Shown here: positions 1-11,930 of the stretch, in pieces | How the letters are laid out: every line of letters begins with the position of its first letter | Numbering within the stretch: the stretch's first letter is position 1 | Origin: Membranipora membranacea | Lineage: Eukaryota; Bryozoa; Gymnolaemata; Cheilostomatida; Membraniporidae | DNA: 64,000 nt | Assembly (NCBI GenBank): GCA_914767715.1 | Contig: OU612070.1 | Coordinates: 26,834,025 to 26,898,024, forward strand | Reading direction: 5' to 3' | Translations under genes and position numbers: made by a program | The notes under the pieces: generated by a model | Seen by the model: only the letters and a program-made list of their open reading frames with translations | What the model was told of the DNA's origin: nothing | The model's database searches: none

Positions 1-309
1 CTCATACAGCATACGACATACAACATACAACTCAACGAATTTGGTACTGATCTACTGTATTAATAGATTTGAGCGAATGATTTTCTTTATAACTTATTGC
101 TGTCACTGCAATGATGTATGCAAACATATTGCAATACGCTCATACATATTGCCCGGCTCTAATGGCTTGAGCCTTGATTCAAAATCTAGATAGAGGTAAC
201 TTCACAAACACAATAATTGATTTCTCTAAATTCTCATAGTTTCTATGGTGTAAATTTTTGCTGTAATTTTGGTGAAGGGATCTTGCGGACATTGTTAATT
301 ATTAACATG

Positions 310-600
310 TTATTTGCCCTACTGTGGCTCAAGGATTAATCTAATTCAAATAAATATAACACTCTGAACTGTTTTTTCTCTAATTAGATCATTGTTAGAT
401 CCAAACATGTTAATATGTGTTAAAATTCAGTGCATTGATGTAAAACTGTTCTTTGCTTGTGTCAAATACATAATATGTCATTGGGCCTGCTCTGGCTCAG
501 GGATTAATCAACAAATTGTAGTTAAATAAAGACTCAAAATTGACATGTTAGTTTTTCTTTTTCTGATCAGATCATTTCTTGGATCAAAACCCGTTAATTT
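310..600. repeat. Diverged direct repeat, about 105-120 bp x2
   Basis: Two similar stretches, about 310-413 and 481-600, share the order GGCTCA(A/G)GGATTAATC, an AT-rich middle, and TCAGATCAT or TTAGATCAT followed by GGATC/AGATC and GTTAAT. They lie in what should be an intron upstream of the first XDH exon visible here. No coding signal was seen in positions 1-1,124 apart from this repeat and the hairpin that follows it. Confidence 0.5.
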
Positions 601-779
601 AGTCATAATAATATTTGTAGCTAGGAAAGTACAACACAGAATACAGACATTATACAGGTGAAAGAATAGAGTGGTACAGACCAACAGATCTTCAGACATT
701 ATTGAAGTTGAAACAGCAGAATCCTTCAGCTGAACAGGTCTGTGGTAATACTGAAGTTGGTAAGTCTCCATCATTAAAT

Positions 780-997
780 GTATATATATGTATATATATA
801 TATGTAAAAATATGCATATATATGTATGTATATATATATATATATATATAGGTATCGGGAGAAACAGGTAGAGAGCAGATAATCTCCTGAGACCATTGAC
901 AGCTGATTTACATATATATGTATATATATATATGTAAATCAGCTGTCAATGGTCTCAGGAGATTATCTGCTCTCTATCTGTTTCTCCCGATACCTAT
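780..997. repeat. AT microsatellite and near-perfect hairpin (foldback MITE-like)
   Basis: A (TA)n tract runs from about 780 to 850. Position 851 opens an arm GGTATCGGGAGAAACAGG that is repeated in reverse complement and ends near 995. The arms are about 70 bp with roughly one mismatch, and the loop is only TA repeats near 921-931. The sequence would fold into a long cruciform. No target duplication could be separated from the flanking TA repeats. It lies about 130 bp upstream of the first visible XDH exon. Confidence 0.8.
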
Positions 998-1124
998 TTT
1001 GAAAAAAATTTATTCATGCTAACGTGAAAAAGAGTTTGTAGCCAAGGCGACACCATTTAATTTCTGTCAACTACAATCAGTAATGTATTTACTGTAGTAT
1101 ATCAGATATAATAACATTCATTAG

Positions 1125-2454
1125 GTATTTGGAGATGAAATTCATAGATCAGTTGTATCCAGTCATAGTCGCCCAAACTCATGTACCAGAGCTTAATCAC
1201 ATCTCGATAGCAGACACAGGTATCTGGTTTGGTGCTTCAATAACGCTCACTAAACTAGAACATGTACTACAGGAACAGATTGAGTCTAGACCCGAACACA
1301 AAACAAGAATATACAGAGGAATAGTTGAAATGTTTAGATGGTTTGGTGGACATCAAATCAGGGATGTTTCTGTAAGTATATCAAGCTATCAATTTTGCCT
1401 TAATCATCGAGCAGTTTTTCTACTGCACCTGCACCAAAGGATTTTAAATTTCTAGGGTAAGTAATAGTGAATGATGACCCAACTTTTATTGAGTCCAGAT
1501 ACTGGCCTTATTTATTCCACACTTCACCTCTAGTCACAGTCTGTTTATCTGTACTACAGTCGATGGCAGGTAATCTGATGACAGCCAGTCCTATTTCTGA
1601 TCTTAACACTCTTTACCTGGCAGCAGGTGTCAAAATACGACTACAGTCAGCAGGAGAGTTTAGCCAGTCATAGTTTATTACTAGCAGCGATATGTTCATG
1701 ACAACTGTGAACGGTTTTCCTTTGATTGTTATTATTTATTGAAGGATTATTATTTACTGAAGTAATTATACATTTTCAACATTTAATATTTATATCTTTT
1801 AGGTTGCGGTATGAGGGAGACAACACTTGACGATAAATTCTTTGTCAGTTATCGTAAAATAGCTGTAGCTGAAGGCGAGATCCTGCTCAGTATCCATATT
1901 CCTACCACTACTGAGGTTTGTGTATTTATGATCTGATTGATACTTTACACCAACAAAGTAACTGCATGATATATTCTGGATAGTCAATCTGCTATCTTCA
2001 AACAAGAAGTTCGATGAAAACTCCTATTTTGTTGCCAATGCCTGTTCCCAGTAAATTGATAGCATTACATTTATATCTTGGAATTCAAAAATATAAAGTT
2101 GTCTGGCAGTGACAATTTCTCTGAGAATCGTTCAAAATCTTGATACATAACCTAACTTTTGTAACAGTTGGTTGTGAATTCTGACTCTTTGGTTCAACGT
2201 GATGTAACATTTGGGTTTATTGCCCATGATTGTTTTGGTATCCTTGCTATTTTTACTCAAAAAACAAAACTATTCATGTGTTAGACATTGACTCGTTTTC
2301 GTACCAATAACTCACTTTTGTATTTACTGTAACTATGGTGTATATTTCTCAGAATGAATATTTGATCGGATACAAATAAGCGCATAGAAAAGAAGATGAT
2401 ATAGCCACAGTGAACTCGGGTATCAGAGTCAGGTTTGATGACAGCTTGAATGAG
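1125..2454 (+). pseudogene. XDH: XDH exons for the FAD-binding domain
   Basis: Exon 1125-1371 opens with EMKF, carries the RGIVEMFRWFGG stretch, and ends at donor TCT|GTAAGT. Exon 1560-1657 carries GNLMTASPISDLN and joins in frame to give DVSSMAGN, equivalent to SVASVGGN of vertebrate XDH. Exon 1803 (or 1816)-1915 carries KFFVSYRKIAV and EGEILLSIHIP. Its acceptor choice is unsure because neither option gives a perfect join with the exon before it. Exon 2381-2454 reads HRKEDDIATVNSGIRVRF and ends at donor GAG|GTGAGA. A FKQ-like fragment near 1990-2006 may be the remnant of the small piece between the last two exons, but its donor is not GT. Confidence 0.8.
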
Positions 2455-3084
2455 GTGAGAGGACACCTCAGTCAATGCAAGCGCTCTTAATATGTCTTAT
2501 CATCATACTCAGATAATTTAAATCATACACTACAGATTATGTTCGCGATGAACAAGGGTTTGTTTGTAACAGTTATCTTCCCATATTGCTATAGAATTCA
2601 TTCCATTGACTGTTAGGATAAATAGAGCTGTACCAACAATATAACATAACAGTTGTAGCAAATGCTAACAATCAACACTTCATTGGTATCGTGTGCCAAT
2701 GTTCACTATTATCCCTTTCAACAAACTTGACAAGGTGTCCATGTTGCCTCAATGGCCATGAATTGAGACCACACAACATTGACACTGTAGACTAATGACA
2801 CCCCAACAAAAATTGCGATTACCCTGCACTCTATCGTAGATTGGTGCAGGATAAAAAAGTACTCACAAGAAAGCACTCTCTAGCACAGTTCCAGTCTGAG
2901 CTCAGAATTTTGGTATTGAAGTTTGGAGTGTGAAGTTTGTTTATTGCTTTATTATTATCCATCCATCGTATAATAGGTTGATAGCATCAAAGGATCGACA
3001 CATAAATGGAAAAATAAAATAAAAAGGAGTCTGAGCTGCATCGATTGAAAAATAGCGTGTAGAATATATAAAGTTTTTTTTTGT

Positions 3085-3475
3085 CTCTTAGTGGTTCTAT
3101 ACTTGTATGGCTTGTATTTATCTTTTTTTGGCGGATTTTCTGTTTGTATTTATTCTAATACGATGGTTCGGGAGTGATGATCGTTGTCGGCTATTTCAGT
3201 GGATTGTTCACTGCAAGAGCTGTGCGGGAAAATTTTATGGCTGGCAGTGCTAGATTGTCAAGTCTCTGTTCATAGTTGTCAGAGAATGGCAGCATAATCC
3301 GAGTAGAAGAGCACTGGATCCTGTCTTGTCTTGTTTTGTCAGTGTCTGATAGCAGATCGGGCCATGCAGGGCAGGTGTTGGTGATAACAGACTTAATATT
3401 AACTACGTAGAAGGCCATCGCTGGAGGCTTGATATGGGAATTGCCATTTTCGCCATTTTCGCTAGGAATCCACAA
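3085..3475 (-). mobile_element. LINE reverse-transcriptase C-terminal fragment (left arm)
   Basis: Read on the minus strand, the segment gives ITNTCPAWPDLLSDTDKTR followed by STRIMLPFSDNYEQRLDNL. This is the pattern seen just after the thumb of non-LTR retrotransposon ORF2 proteins (a small hydrophobic CP-W motif, then a basic RxxTRI helix and YEQRL). The piece is 5'-truncated, lacks the catalytic palm motifs, and ends at a stop near 3,191. The same fragment sits on the opposite strand in the right arm. Confidence 0.7.
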
Positions 3476-4094
3476 GCTATCTTTTCAACCTGCAAATTAA
3501 TTATTGGAAGCAAAATCAATCTTAAATGTTATTGCTTACGTAATTAGGGATAATCCTAATTGGAATGTGATATTGGCACCAGTTTAAACTCAAAGGTATA
3601 ATTCATGTCTTTGGATTATGAGCTAGTCACATTGTTATGAATGCAATCCACAGACTAATCGGCTAGTCAAATAGCTGTTTTATTTTTCCCTTCTCTGCTA
3701 TTCCACAATCTCACGTATTTTATTATAAGAATCTGCTTTAGTCTATATATTTTTACACTTTTTACACTACTTTATGGACAGTTTACACCCAGAACAAAAA
3801 TCATAGTGTTTTTTAATACTCATGACAAATATATGAAATCAATCAATCAATCAATCAATTTGGGAAGACATAGTTAGATTTGCCTTTAAATTCGTGATTG
3901 GATGTTATGTGTGCAATCTGCACTGTTTATCAGCGCTCCCAATACAGAAACATCATACGAATATAGATAACAACAGGGTATCACAATAAAAAAAATAATT
4001 TAGAACACATTTTTTGCATGCTTGCAGCTTCCAGTCAGTACGAAAATCTGTAACTTTGAGATTTATAGCAGAATTTGATCAATCTTATCAATGT

Positions 4095-4412
4095 AGGAAT
4101 AAGTCTAAGTCTAAGTCGTCATTGCGGAGTTGTCACCCCTAGAGTACAGGTACAGATACCCTTGGTACTCAAGCCGCACCCTATACCCTTGCCAGCCGGA
4201 ATCCCGGCTACTCTTATCATGGAAGAGGCAAAGGGGTTCTTTCTACTGCATGTGGGTGTGCAAACACAGAGTGGACCTCTGATATTTATTGTCCCGTTCC
4301 GCAAGGACCTTGCCAGTACTAAATCAGAAATGACTGCCGGCGCCCAAAATTGAACCTTGACCTCACAAATCACAAGTCTGCACCCTTAACCATCAGACCA
4401 CTCCTGACATCC
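4095..4412 (-). mobile_element. tRNA-derived SINE
   Basis: On the minus strand the element starts GTCAGGAGTGGTCTGATGG, followed by TTAAGGGTGCAGACTTG. This resembles the A box and D-arm of a Ser- or Leu-type tRNA. A B-box-like GGTTCAATTTTG follows about 45 bases later. A body of about 230 bp without coding capacity comes next, and a short repeated tail (TTAGACTTAGACTTA) ends it near 4,110. It lies at the inner end of the left foldback arm. Confidence 0.65.
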
Positions 4413-5515
4413 AATGCAGGAATATATCTCCTTAGAGAATTTTATGTTGTTAGAATAGGAAAGTAATTAGATAAAACTGGTAGGATCACTCGGGATTAGG
4501 GCAGAATATTTATCTGAACCAGGTTTGAACTATAGGGCGTAATTTGATGCCTGTCAGTAGAATTTTGAATCAAAATTATCTGTTTTTGTGTACAATATAA
4601 AGCAGCAATAGAAAAGCGCTGCTATTGCAAATTTCTCTCTACCACACAATATTGAAAGCTGAGGGCGAGCAGGGGTAGGGGATGATGTAGCTAATAAGCA
4701 CAAAACTGCCAAAGTTTTGTAAATGACTTTGGTTGGTAAAGAATGGATTTGGATAGACTGCATCACTCTTGAATTGGTACAAGGCTCCGAAATGAGCTTT
4801 TGAGGGCATGTTTGAAATATTTTTTTAACATATTTAAAATTGCGATTTACTTTTTCATTACGGTGTTTATTTCATCCATCAGTGCAGTGGCAATGTTGCG
4901 CAAGGCAGTGCAAAGAGCCTATATATTTGTAGTTTCTATGCCATTGTGTACAGTTTCAAACAAATTCTAATTGCCTTTTATCAAAGGAGGGGAGCAATTT
5001 ACAAATGACAATGGAGACGCTATACTGAACTTAAACAAAAGAATATTTCTGTTGGTTGATATAAGTTTTCAGTATAGATCGTGGTGACCCATCAGTCACC
5101 CATCAAATTCTATCAGAATGACTATAGACCTCAAAATAATTAATATTATTATTATTCCGAAACATGGTTTGGATTTGGCTTTTTCAGTGGATAATGTTCA
5201 ATGATAGCATTTTCATACTACACCCAAATGTTTGAGCTTAAATTTTACTCGAATGTCATCCCAATATTTTTATTATTGAAACACACTAATGTAACTATGC
5301 TGGATGCGTATAGGATTATGATAACTGTGTGTCTGGAGGGCTCACCCTTAATAACACACATGATATTCTATGTGAGATATTCTGCTGCATTTTCAGTGAG
5401 CTTGTTTCTGTATGTTCGACCTTGGTGTTTCTATCACCATTAAGGAATTGCAGCCCTGAAATAACCATTGACAGCATTCATGTTACGGTTGAATTTGTAC
5501 ATTTGTTTAAAAATC

Positions 5516-7080
5516 CTGCCCTGGGACTGCATCTATACTGCAACAAGTTCTAATGTTGTTACTTTTGAGGATTCGGTTAGCCAAACAGGTGGGCTGCCTC
5601 AATAAACAACAAATCTGAGATGGCCTCCAAACAAAATTGGATGCAATTCTTCACGCAGTGCATTGAAACGATCCAAGTACAATTGAGACCTCTGCTGGAT
5701 GAAGATATCAGTTAGAGCCATTACAGACATTGTTTTCTCAGAGTAAATTTTCTAATCCCTCAAGAAAATCTTATTTGTAAACAACCAGTGTATTGCAGTC
5801 TCTGTGTTTCATTACAGGGAAAGAATTTGTTACTGTTGTGCCTTGTTTATCTTTTCCAAAGGATTTAAAGGCAATGTAATTTTAGAATATCAAAACCTGA
5901 GGATTACCTTTGTGTCTCAAGACTTGTTGCTTCTTATGATATTTATGTATTATAGCATTATTACATCAGATTAAAATTGAAGGTTGAATTAAATCAGATG
6001 TCTTGTCGCAAGCAACATCCTGGAGCATAGACAGCAAAATTTGTTGCCTTAGTGGCCAGGCCGCAATATCTGCGCCAGGTTGCTCTCTGTTTGCAGGCAG
6101 GTCGGAGCACACCTGGGTTCCAACCATAGCCCAGTGCTAGATAATTTGTAATCCTGCTCAGTCCAAATATATTTTCCAACCAGCATTCCAAGCCCGAAAC
6201 CCCAGTTCTGATACAAAAAATTTAGCCCATATTGAGTGCTCCGTTTTTTTATACCAATTTTATTGCATCTAAAATATCATATCATATTATGTTGATTCAA
6301 TAGGCTTTAGTGGCTGGCTACTCATATATTAACATTTTTGCAATCGACCATGACACCTTATCGACATTCAATTATCCACACTCTCTTTACTCAACAAAAA
6401 CATGGTCCATGCTTCTAAAAAGTTATACAATGTTGCGATCACTTCACTCTTGGTTAGCCGGGTAAACCTTCTTCCGGGAGTTATTGCACAATCAAGTAGA
6501 GGGTGCCCTGGGACTGCATCTATACTGCAACAAGTTATAATGTTGTTACTTTTGTGGATTCGGTTAGCCAAACAGGTGGGCTGCCTCAATAAACAACAAA
6601 TCTGAGATGGCCTCCAAACAAAATCTGAAGCAATTCTCCATGCTGTGCATTGAAACGATCCAAGTACAATTGAGACCTAAGCTGGATGAAGATATCAGTT
6701 AGAGCAATTACAGACATTGTTTTCTCACAGTAAATTTTCTAATCCCTCAAGAAAATCTTATTTGTAAACAACCAGTTGTATTGCAGTCTCTGTGTTTCAT
6801 TGTAGGGAAAGAATTTGTTACTGTTGTGCCTTGTTTATCTTTTCAAAATGATTTAAAGGCAATGTAATATTAGAATATCAAAACCTGAGGATAACCTTTG
6901 TGTCTCAAGACTGATTAAAATTGAAGGTTGATTTAAATCAGATGTCTTGTCACAAGCCACATCCCGGAGCATAGGCGGCGAAATTCGTTGCCTTAGTGGC
7001 CAGGCCACAATATCTGCGCCAGGTTGCTCTCTGTTTGCAGGCAGGTCGGAGCACACATGGGTGCTGACCAAAGCCCAGTA
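5516..7080. repeat. Direct duplication of about 560-600 bp
   Basis: Positions about 5,516-6,115 and 6,505-7,060 share nearly the same sequence. Both begin CCTGGGACTGCATCTATACT, pass through CAAACAGGTGGGCTGCCTCA, and end with GCAGGCAGGTCGGAGCACAC. The second copy lacks about 45 bases of the first. The copies lie in the non-arm middle of the foldback element. No protein domain was recognised in either. Confidence 0.75.
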
Positions 7081-8189
7081 GATGATGGACCGCAGACACA
7101 TTTGATATGAGGCCCTTTCGATAACTTTAAGGTTCAATGATTGCACAGACCAAGGGTACATTGTGGCAGCATCATTCAAGGATTGTAATAGTTAATCCTA
7201 TTGTAAAAACTGCCACAATACTGCCTTCCTAGCTATACCCACCGTATCAATTTAGCTAGGATATTTAGGTGTAATTTAAGCATAAAACTTCATGTCTAAT
7301 TGTGGAGTAAGGCTGTACAAAGAGAAATTTTTACGGGAGAGCCTGCATATTCTATTTTTTACTGTAATCAAAAACTTTGAATTCAGTTCATTCTCCAGAA
7401 CCCTATAATTGTGACAAATAGATGAAAGAAGTTTTTGGCATCAAGCTTCCCATAACTTTCCTCTTGATGCAAAGCTCGCAGGTACCTTGACCAAGGAGTA
7501 AAAAACTCTTTCCTTGACTATTGTTAAAAAATTTACTCTGAATCCCTTTACTCTGTGAAGCAGTCTATCCACATGCTTGAAACTAAAATGTTTTACACAG
7601 ATAGATAGATGGGGTGATAACTCTATACTGCAAATGAGCCACCAAATTTCAACCATAAGAGAAGACAACTTCTTAGCCCAAGAGTTGCCCAAATTGACTT
7701 TAATGAACTGAGTAGTTGTTCTAGTCTCTCATTTCCTCCAGCTAGTATGTGATTTGTCACCAATCAATTGTGTATGTATCAATTGGCAGAATTATTAACA
7801 GAATAATATCACACATAGGGATAACGAGTTTTGGGCTTCCAGCTGTGCACAATTTTCCCCAAGCGGAATGAAAAACCACAGGCACTAAATTTATCATGGA
7901 AGTGTCCCCTTTGTATATCCTTACTATATGTTTATATCCTGTAACTCATCAAACCACATAGCTAAATTTACATGCATTGTCCAGCATTGAAGTAAAAAAT
8001 AATGGTGCATGTTGTGTCTTCATCCCCTGTCATCGAGGTAACATAGATTGCCTGTCATATTTTTTCGTGATCGAATGGTTGCCCCTTTGAAATTACTGAA
8101 TATCAAATTAATGTTGGAATTTTTTATTTGACTGTGATTCCCTGTTGTTATCTATATTTTCATGATGTTTCATTATTTGGAATGCTGAA

Positions 8190-8262
8190 AATACCTGTGC
8201 CTGTACTCCAGAGGGGTAACCCACTCCGTAGTATTGACTTAGACTTACTCCTACATTGATGT
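8190..8262 (+). mobile_element. SINE 3' end only, in the right foldback arm
   Basis: The sequence CTGTACTCCAGAGGGGTAAC, followed by ACTCCG and GACTTAGACTTA, matches the last 70 bases of the SINE at 4,095-4,412 in the opposite orientation. The tRNA-like head is absent here. The inner breakpoint of the inverted repeat therefore falls inside the SINE. Confidence 0.6.
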
Positions 8263-8759
8263 GTTTGATCAAATTCTTCTATAAATTTCAAAGTTACAGA
8301 TTTTCGTACTGACTGGAAGCTGCATGCATGCAAAAAAATGGCCTAAATTAATTTTTTTCATTGTGATACCTTGTTGTTATCTATATTCGTATGATGTTAT
8401 TGTATTGGGAGCGCTGATAAACCGTGCAGATGCACACATAACATCCATGCACGAATTTGAAGGCAAATCTAACTATGTCTTCCCAAATTGCTATTTGACT
8501 AGCAGATGAGTTTGTGGATTGCATTCAGAACAATGTGACTAGCTCATAATCCATAGACATGAATTATACCTTTGAATTTAAACTGGTGCCAATATCACAT
8601 TCCAATTAGGATTATCCCTAATTACATAAGCAATAACATTTACAATTGATTCAAATGAAGATATTTTTTCTAAATTTGCTTCCAATAATTAATTTGTGAG
8701 TTGAAAAGGTAGCTTGTGGATTCCTAGCGAAAATGGCAAATCCCATATCAAGCCTCCAG

Positions 8760-9130
8760 CGATGGCCTAAAATCCTTCTACGTAGCTAATATTAAGTCTG
8801 TAATAGCCAACGCCTGCCCTGCATGACCCGATCTGCTATCAGATACTGACAAAACAAAACTAGAGAGGATCCGGCGCTCTGCTACTCGGATTATGCCTCC
8901 ATTCTCTGACAACTATGAACAGAGACTTGACAATCTAGCACCGCCAGCCAAAAAATTTTCCCGCTCACCTCTTGCAGTGAACAATCCACTGAAATAGCCA
9001 ACAACGATCATCACTCCATAAACCGTCGTATAAGAACAAATGCAAACAGAAAATCTGCTCGTAGAGCAAAAATAGATAAATACAAGCCGGCCAAGTGTAG
9101 AGCCACTAAAAGACAAAAAAAACTTTTTTG
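8760..9130 (+). mobile_element. LINE reverse-transcriptase C-terminal fragment (right arm)
   Basis: This is the mirror copy of the LINE piece in the left arm. It reads LERIRRSATRIMPPFSDNYE and then QRLDNLAPPA. After a stop come the basic stretches RRIRTNANRKSARRA and CRATKRQKK, which resemble the tail of such ORFs. The copy is damaged by stops. Because it is as intact as its partner at 3,085-3,475, the two arms appear to have been duplicated, or kept alike, as a unit. Confidence 0.65.
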
Positions 9131-9699
9131 AATTCTACACTTGATTTTCCAACCGATGCAGCTCAGACTCTTGTTTATTTTATTTTTCCATTTATGTGCC
9201 GATCATTTGACACTATCAACATATTATAGGATGGATGGATAATAATAAAGCAATAAACAAACTTCACACTTCAAACTTCAAGACCAAAATTCTGAACTCA
9301 GACTGAACCTGTGCTAGAGAGTGCTTACTTGTGAGTAATTTTTTATCCTGCGCCAATATATGATAGAGTGCAGGGTTATCGCCAAGCAAATATTATTGGA
9401 TTTGATCCCCTTCAGCCAACTGCTGCCGATTTTTGTTGGGGTGTCATTAGTATGCAGTGTCAATGTTGTGTGGTCTCAACTCATGGCCATTGAGGCAACA
9501 TGGACACCTTGTCAAGTTGGTTGAAATCATAATATTGAACAATAGCACATGATAACAATGAGAGTGTTGATTGTTACCATTTGCTACAACTGTTATCTTA
9601 TATTGTTGGTACAGCTTATCTATTCATCCTAACAGTCAATGGAATGAATTCTATAGCATATATATACTTTTTATTGGCATCAAAAGTCATCTCATTCGA

Positions 9700-10397
9700 A
9701 ATGTTTTGCACTCAGTGCCAGAAAACAATTTTTTTTATAACAAAAAAAGAGAAACAGAAGGGAAATAATATCATCAATGATGTTGGTCAAGTCGATAATA
9801 TATTGTTGAAAAGTAAAGTTTTGAATGAACTGAACTTCTCTTTAGATCTCAAATGTAACGGTAAAGAATTGTATGTAGCAGAAACTTTGTATCTTAGATT
9901 GTCTGTATGATATAAAAGTAAATGTTTATCACGAAAATTGAACTTGGTAGTGTTTTTAAATCCTCTATATATAAATGGAGGTGTTAAAAAATTGTTTATC
10001 TTATGCGCAAAAAGTGAAGTGAAATAACTAACAAGCTTAGGAAGAGGTAGGAGTTGTAATGATTGTGTAATGGATTCGGTTGAAATGAGATAATACGGGA
10101 TGTAATGCACATTGGCGATAATGCGTAAAGCCCGTTTTTGCAACAAAAATAATCTATTGAGGGCATTATTGCAGGACAAGTTGCCAATGATATGGATACC
10201 ATATATAAGGTGACAATAGATAAACTGGAAGTAAAATGTGCGGGCACTTGCTATATCCAAGAAGTATCTCAAATTTTGAAGTAGGTAAACATTCCGTTGT
10301 ACCTTTTTATATACATACTCTAGATGTATATAAAGATATACATCTTTATGCTTTATGGGAGTGTCACTCAAACATCGACCACAGCCCAACTTTTTGA
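9700..10397 (-). mobile_element. 5'-truncated LINE, C-terminal 200 codons of ORF2
   Basis: An open frame of 200 codons (9,787-10,389, minus) shows the post-palm region of a non-LTR reverse transcriptase. Near residues 55-110 it reads IYCHLIYGIHIIGN and LFLLQKRALRIIANV. It then has PLPKLVSYFTSLFAHK and, at the end, YNSLPLHLRSKEKFSSFK before the stop. This is a normal LINE ORF end. The 5' side stops abruptly at a tandem repeat near 10,395, as expected for a truncated insertion. The long open frame suggests a recent insertion. Confidence 0.75.
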
Positions 10398-10650
10398 TGT
10401 AATGCTTTATGATGTAATGGTAATGTACTTTTCTGAAATGTACATTAGGCCCTACTTACTGTAATGTACATTTACTGTACTGTTATTATGTACTTTACTG
10501 TAATGTACTTAATGATGTAATGGTTTATGATGTAATGGTAATGTACTTTTCTGAAATGTACATAAGGCCCTACTTACTGTAATGTACATTTACTGTACTG
10601 TTATTATGTACTTTACTGAAATGTACTTAGTGATGTAATGGTTTATGACG
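10395..10650. repeat. Tandem repeat, 118-bp unit, about 2.2 copies
   Basis: GATGTAATGGTAATGTACTT occurs at 10,411 and again at 10,529, a spacing of 118 bp. The intervening TGTACATTAGGCCCTACTTA is repeated with one or two changes, and a third partial unit follows. The unit is itself made of smaller GATGTAATG and TGTACTTTACTG motifs. It directly abuts the 5' end of the LINE fragment. Confidence 0.8.
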
Positions 10651-10866
10651 TAATGTCACCACAAACAACCCAAGTTTGAGTCATAAACAAAAACTTGTCT
10701 ATGTCTGAGCACCAAACCAGAACCAGCCTTCTCAATGTGGTCAGGCTGAATGCAACAACCCGGGTAGAGCTACCCTCAATTTAATCTAATTTTGCATTGC
10801 AAAACACTGTTTTACATTTTAATAAATCCAATAACCTATTGTCTCATGTATACTTAATTATGACAG

Positions 10867-11028
10867 GATATGGGATGGGAGCCTATTGGAGGAGGGTATC
10901 AGATAACTGAAGGAAGATTTACCACTATCAGAGAGCGCTCCTGGTGAAATGATCTCTTATCGTAGAACTCTAACTATCAGCTTCTAAAAATTCTTCCTCA
11001 CAGTCAAATAACAGATAGCTGAAAGGAA
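10867..11028 (+). pseudogene. XDH: XDH exon with three in-frame stops
   Basis: After acceptor TTATGACAG, the frame reads WDGSLLEEGIR, stop (10904-10906), LKEDLPLSESAPGEMISYRR, TLTISF, stop (10985-10987), KFFLTVK, stop (11009-11011). It aligns without gaps to the LWKEELLQD ... TLSFFFKFYLTVLQ part of vertebrate XDH, so the stops replace ordinary residues inside a conserved exon. The exon end is uncertain (a GTGGGT near 11,029 is possible). The stretch that should precede it (CYGGMANRT region) was not found between 2,455 and 10,866. Confidence 0.85.
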
Positions 11029-11619
11029 CAATGTGGGTGGTCAGCCCTTTTATAAAGCTCGTTAGATATTCTTCAACACACTGCAGGAATCTTCTCATAG
11101 CTATTTTTACCAGTGAACAGTTGTACATAGCATGTTCGCAGTAATGTATGCCCACTGAATTAGATTCTTCTCTTAGAATGGAAATAGTATCATAGCGTTA
11201 TACGGTTAGGACACTAAACACAGGGACCCATCTGACTGTTATCTGATTGGCTGTCCCTAGTAGCATGAATAATTAGCCTGAGAAATTGTCTTGTTTACAA
11301 AATTGCAAGCAGTAATTATACCCCTACAGTGTCGATGATTCGGGCATTTCTAGATTGCTACTAGGGACTGGCTATTTTTGCAAGCCCTTTGTTTTGCAAA
11401 AGAAAGCTAATGATGCTATTCCAGATATGGAATTCAATGTGTATGCCTCACTTTATACAACAGCTAGAAGACCTTGCAGCTCGAGATATAAGTGCCACCA
11501 CATTACTAGAGAGAGGACCTACTATACAGTCAGGAAGATGATTGTGTAGAGGATTTTGAGAAGGTTACCCTAAGGCGGCGATATCCGCCACTGCAACCAT
11601 GCTCATTGCCTATTCATGC

Positions 11620-11930
11620 TGAGTACGCCGACTCTCTAAAAGGAGTGCGCCGACTCCATCTAAGTGGAAATCTATCGAGTATGCCGACTCTATCTACCTG
11701 TGAATATACCGAGTACGCCGACTCTATCTGAGGGGCAGGTAACGAGTACGCCAACTCTATCTGCTTTGGGGGGGGGGTATGGACAAACTATTAACATGTT
11801 TATCGGGCAAGATAAATTGGGGAGGGAAGGGATATGGACAAACTATTAACTTATTTATCGAACAAGATAAATTGGGGAGGGAAGGGATATGGACAAACTA
11901 TTATCATATTGATCGGGCAAGATAAATGAG
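11620..11930. repeat. Two adjacent minisatellites
   Basis: From 11,620 to about 11,762, the motif CGAGTACGCCGACTCTATCT recurs about five times with changing 10-20 bp spacers. From about 11,771 to 11,930, a unit of 62-63 bp (TATGGACAAACTATTAACAT, then ATCGGGCAAGATAAATTGGGGAGGGAAGGGA) occurs three times. A run of ten G lies between the two arrays. Both lie in an XDH intron. Confidence 0.8.

Larger units (their letters stand above)
2525..9665. mobile_element. Long inverted-repeat (foldback) element, arms about 1.5 kb
   Basis: The left arm, about 2,525-4,165, is repeated in reverse complement at about 8,190-9,665, with scattered substitutions and small indels. The outer 400 bp of the left arm (CACTAC then GTTCGCGATGAACAAG) matches the ends of the second element at 25,697-28,413, so the family has defined termini. 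The right end is shortened near 9,662, where the AT-rich sequence no longer matches. The arms also carry a LINE 3' fragment and a SINE. The middle holds a 560-bp direct duplication. No transposase was seen. It fills most of an 8.4 kb XDH intron. A clear target duplication was not found. Confidence 0.75.

Noticed and set aside
3842-3860. (AATC)n run considered as a LINE 3' tail
   Set aside because: It lies on the 5' side of the adjacent minus-strand LINE fragment, so it is better seen as a simple microsatellite.
7441-7692. Open frame of 83 codons on the minus strand in the foldback centre as transposase
   Set aside because: No DDE-type or other transposase motif could be seen.
11355-11549. 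Open frame of 64 codons considered as a missing XDH exon
   Set aside because: It does not align with the XDH stretch expected between the exons at 10,867 and 12,490, and lacks a suitable splice frame.
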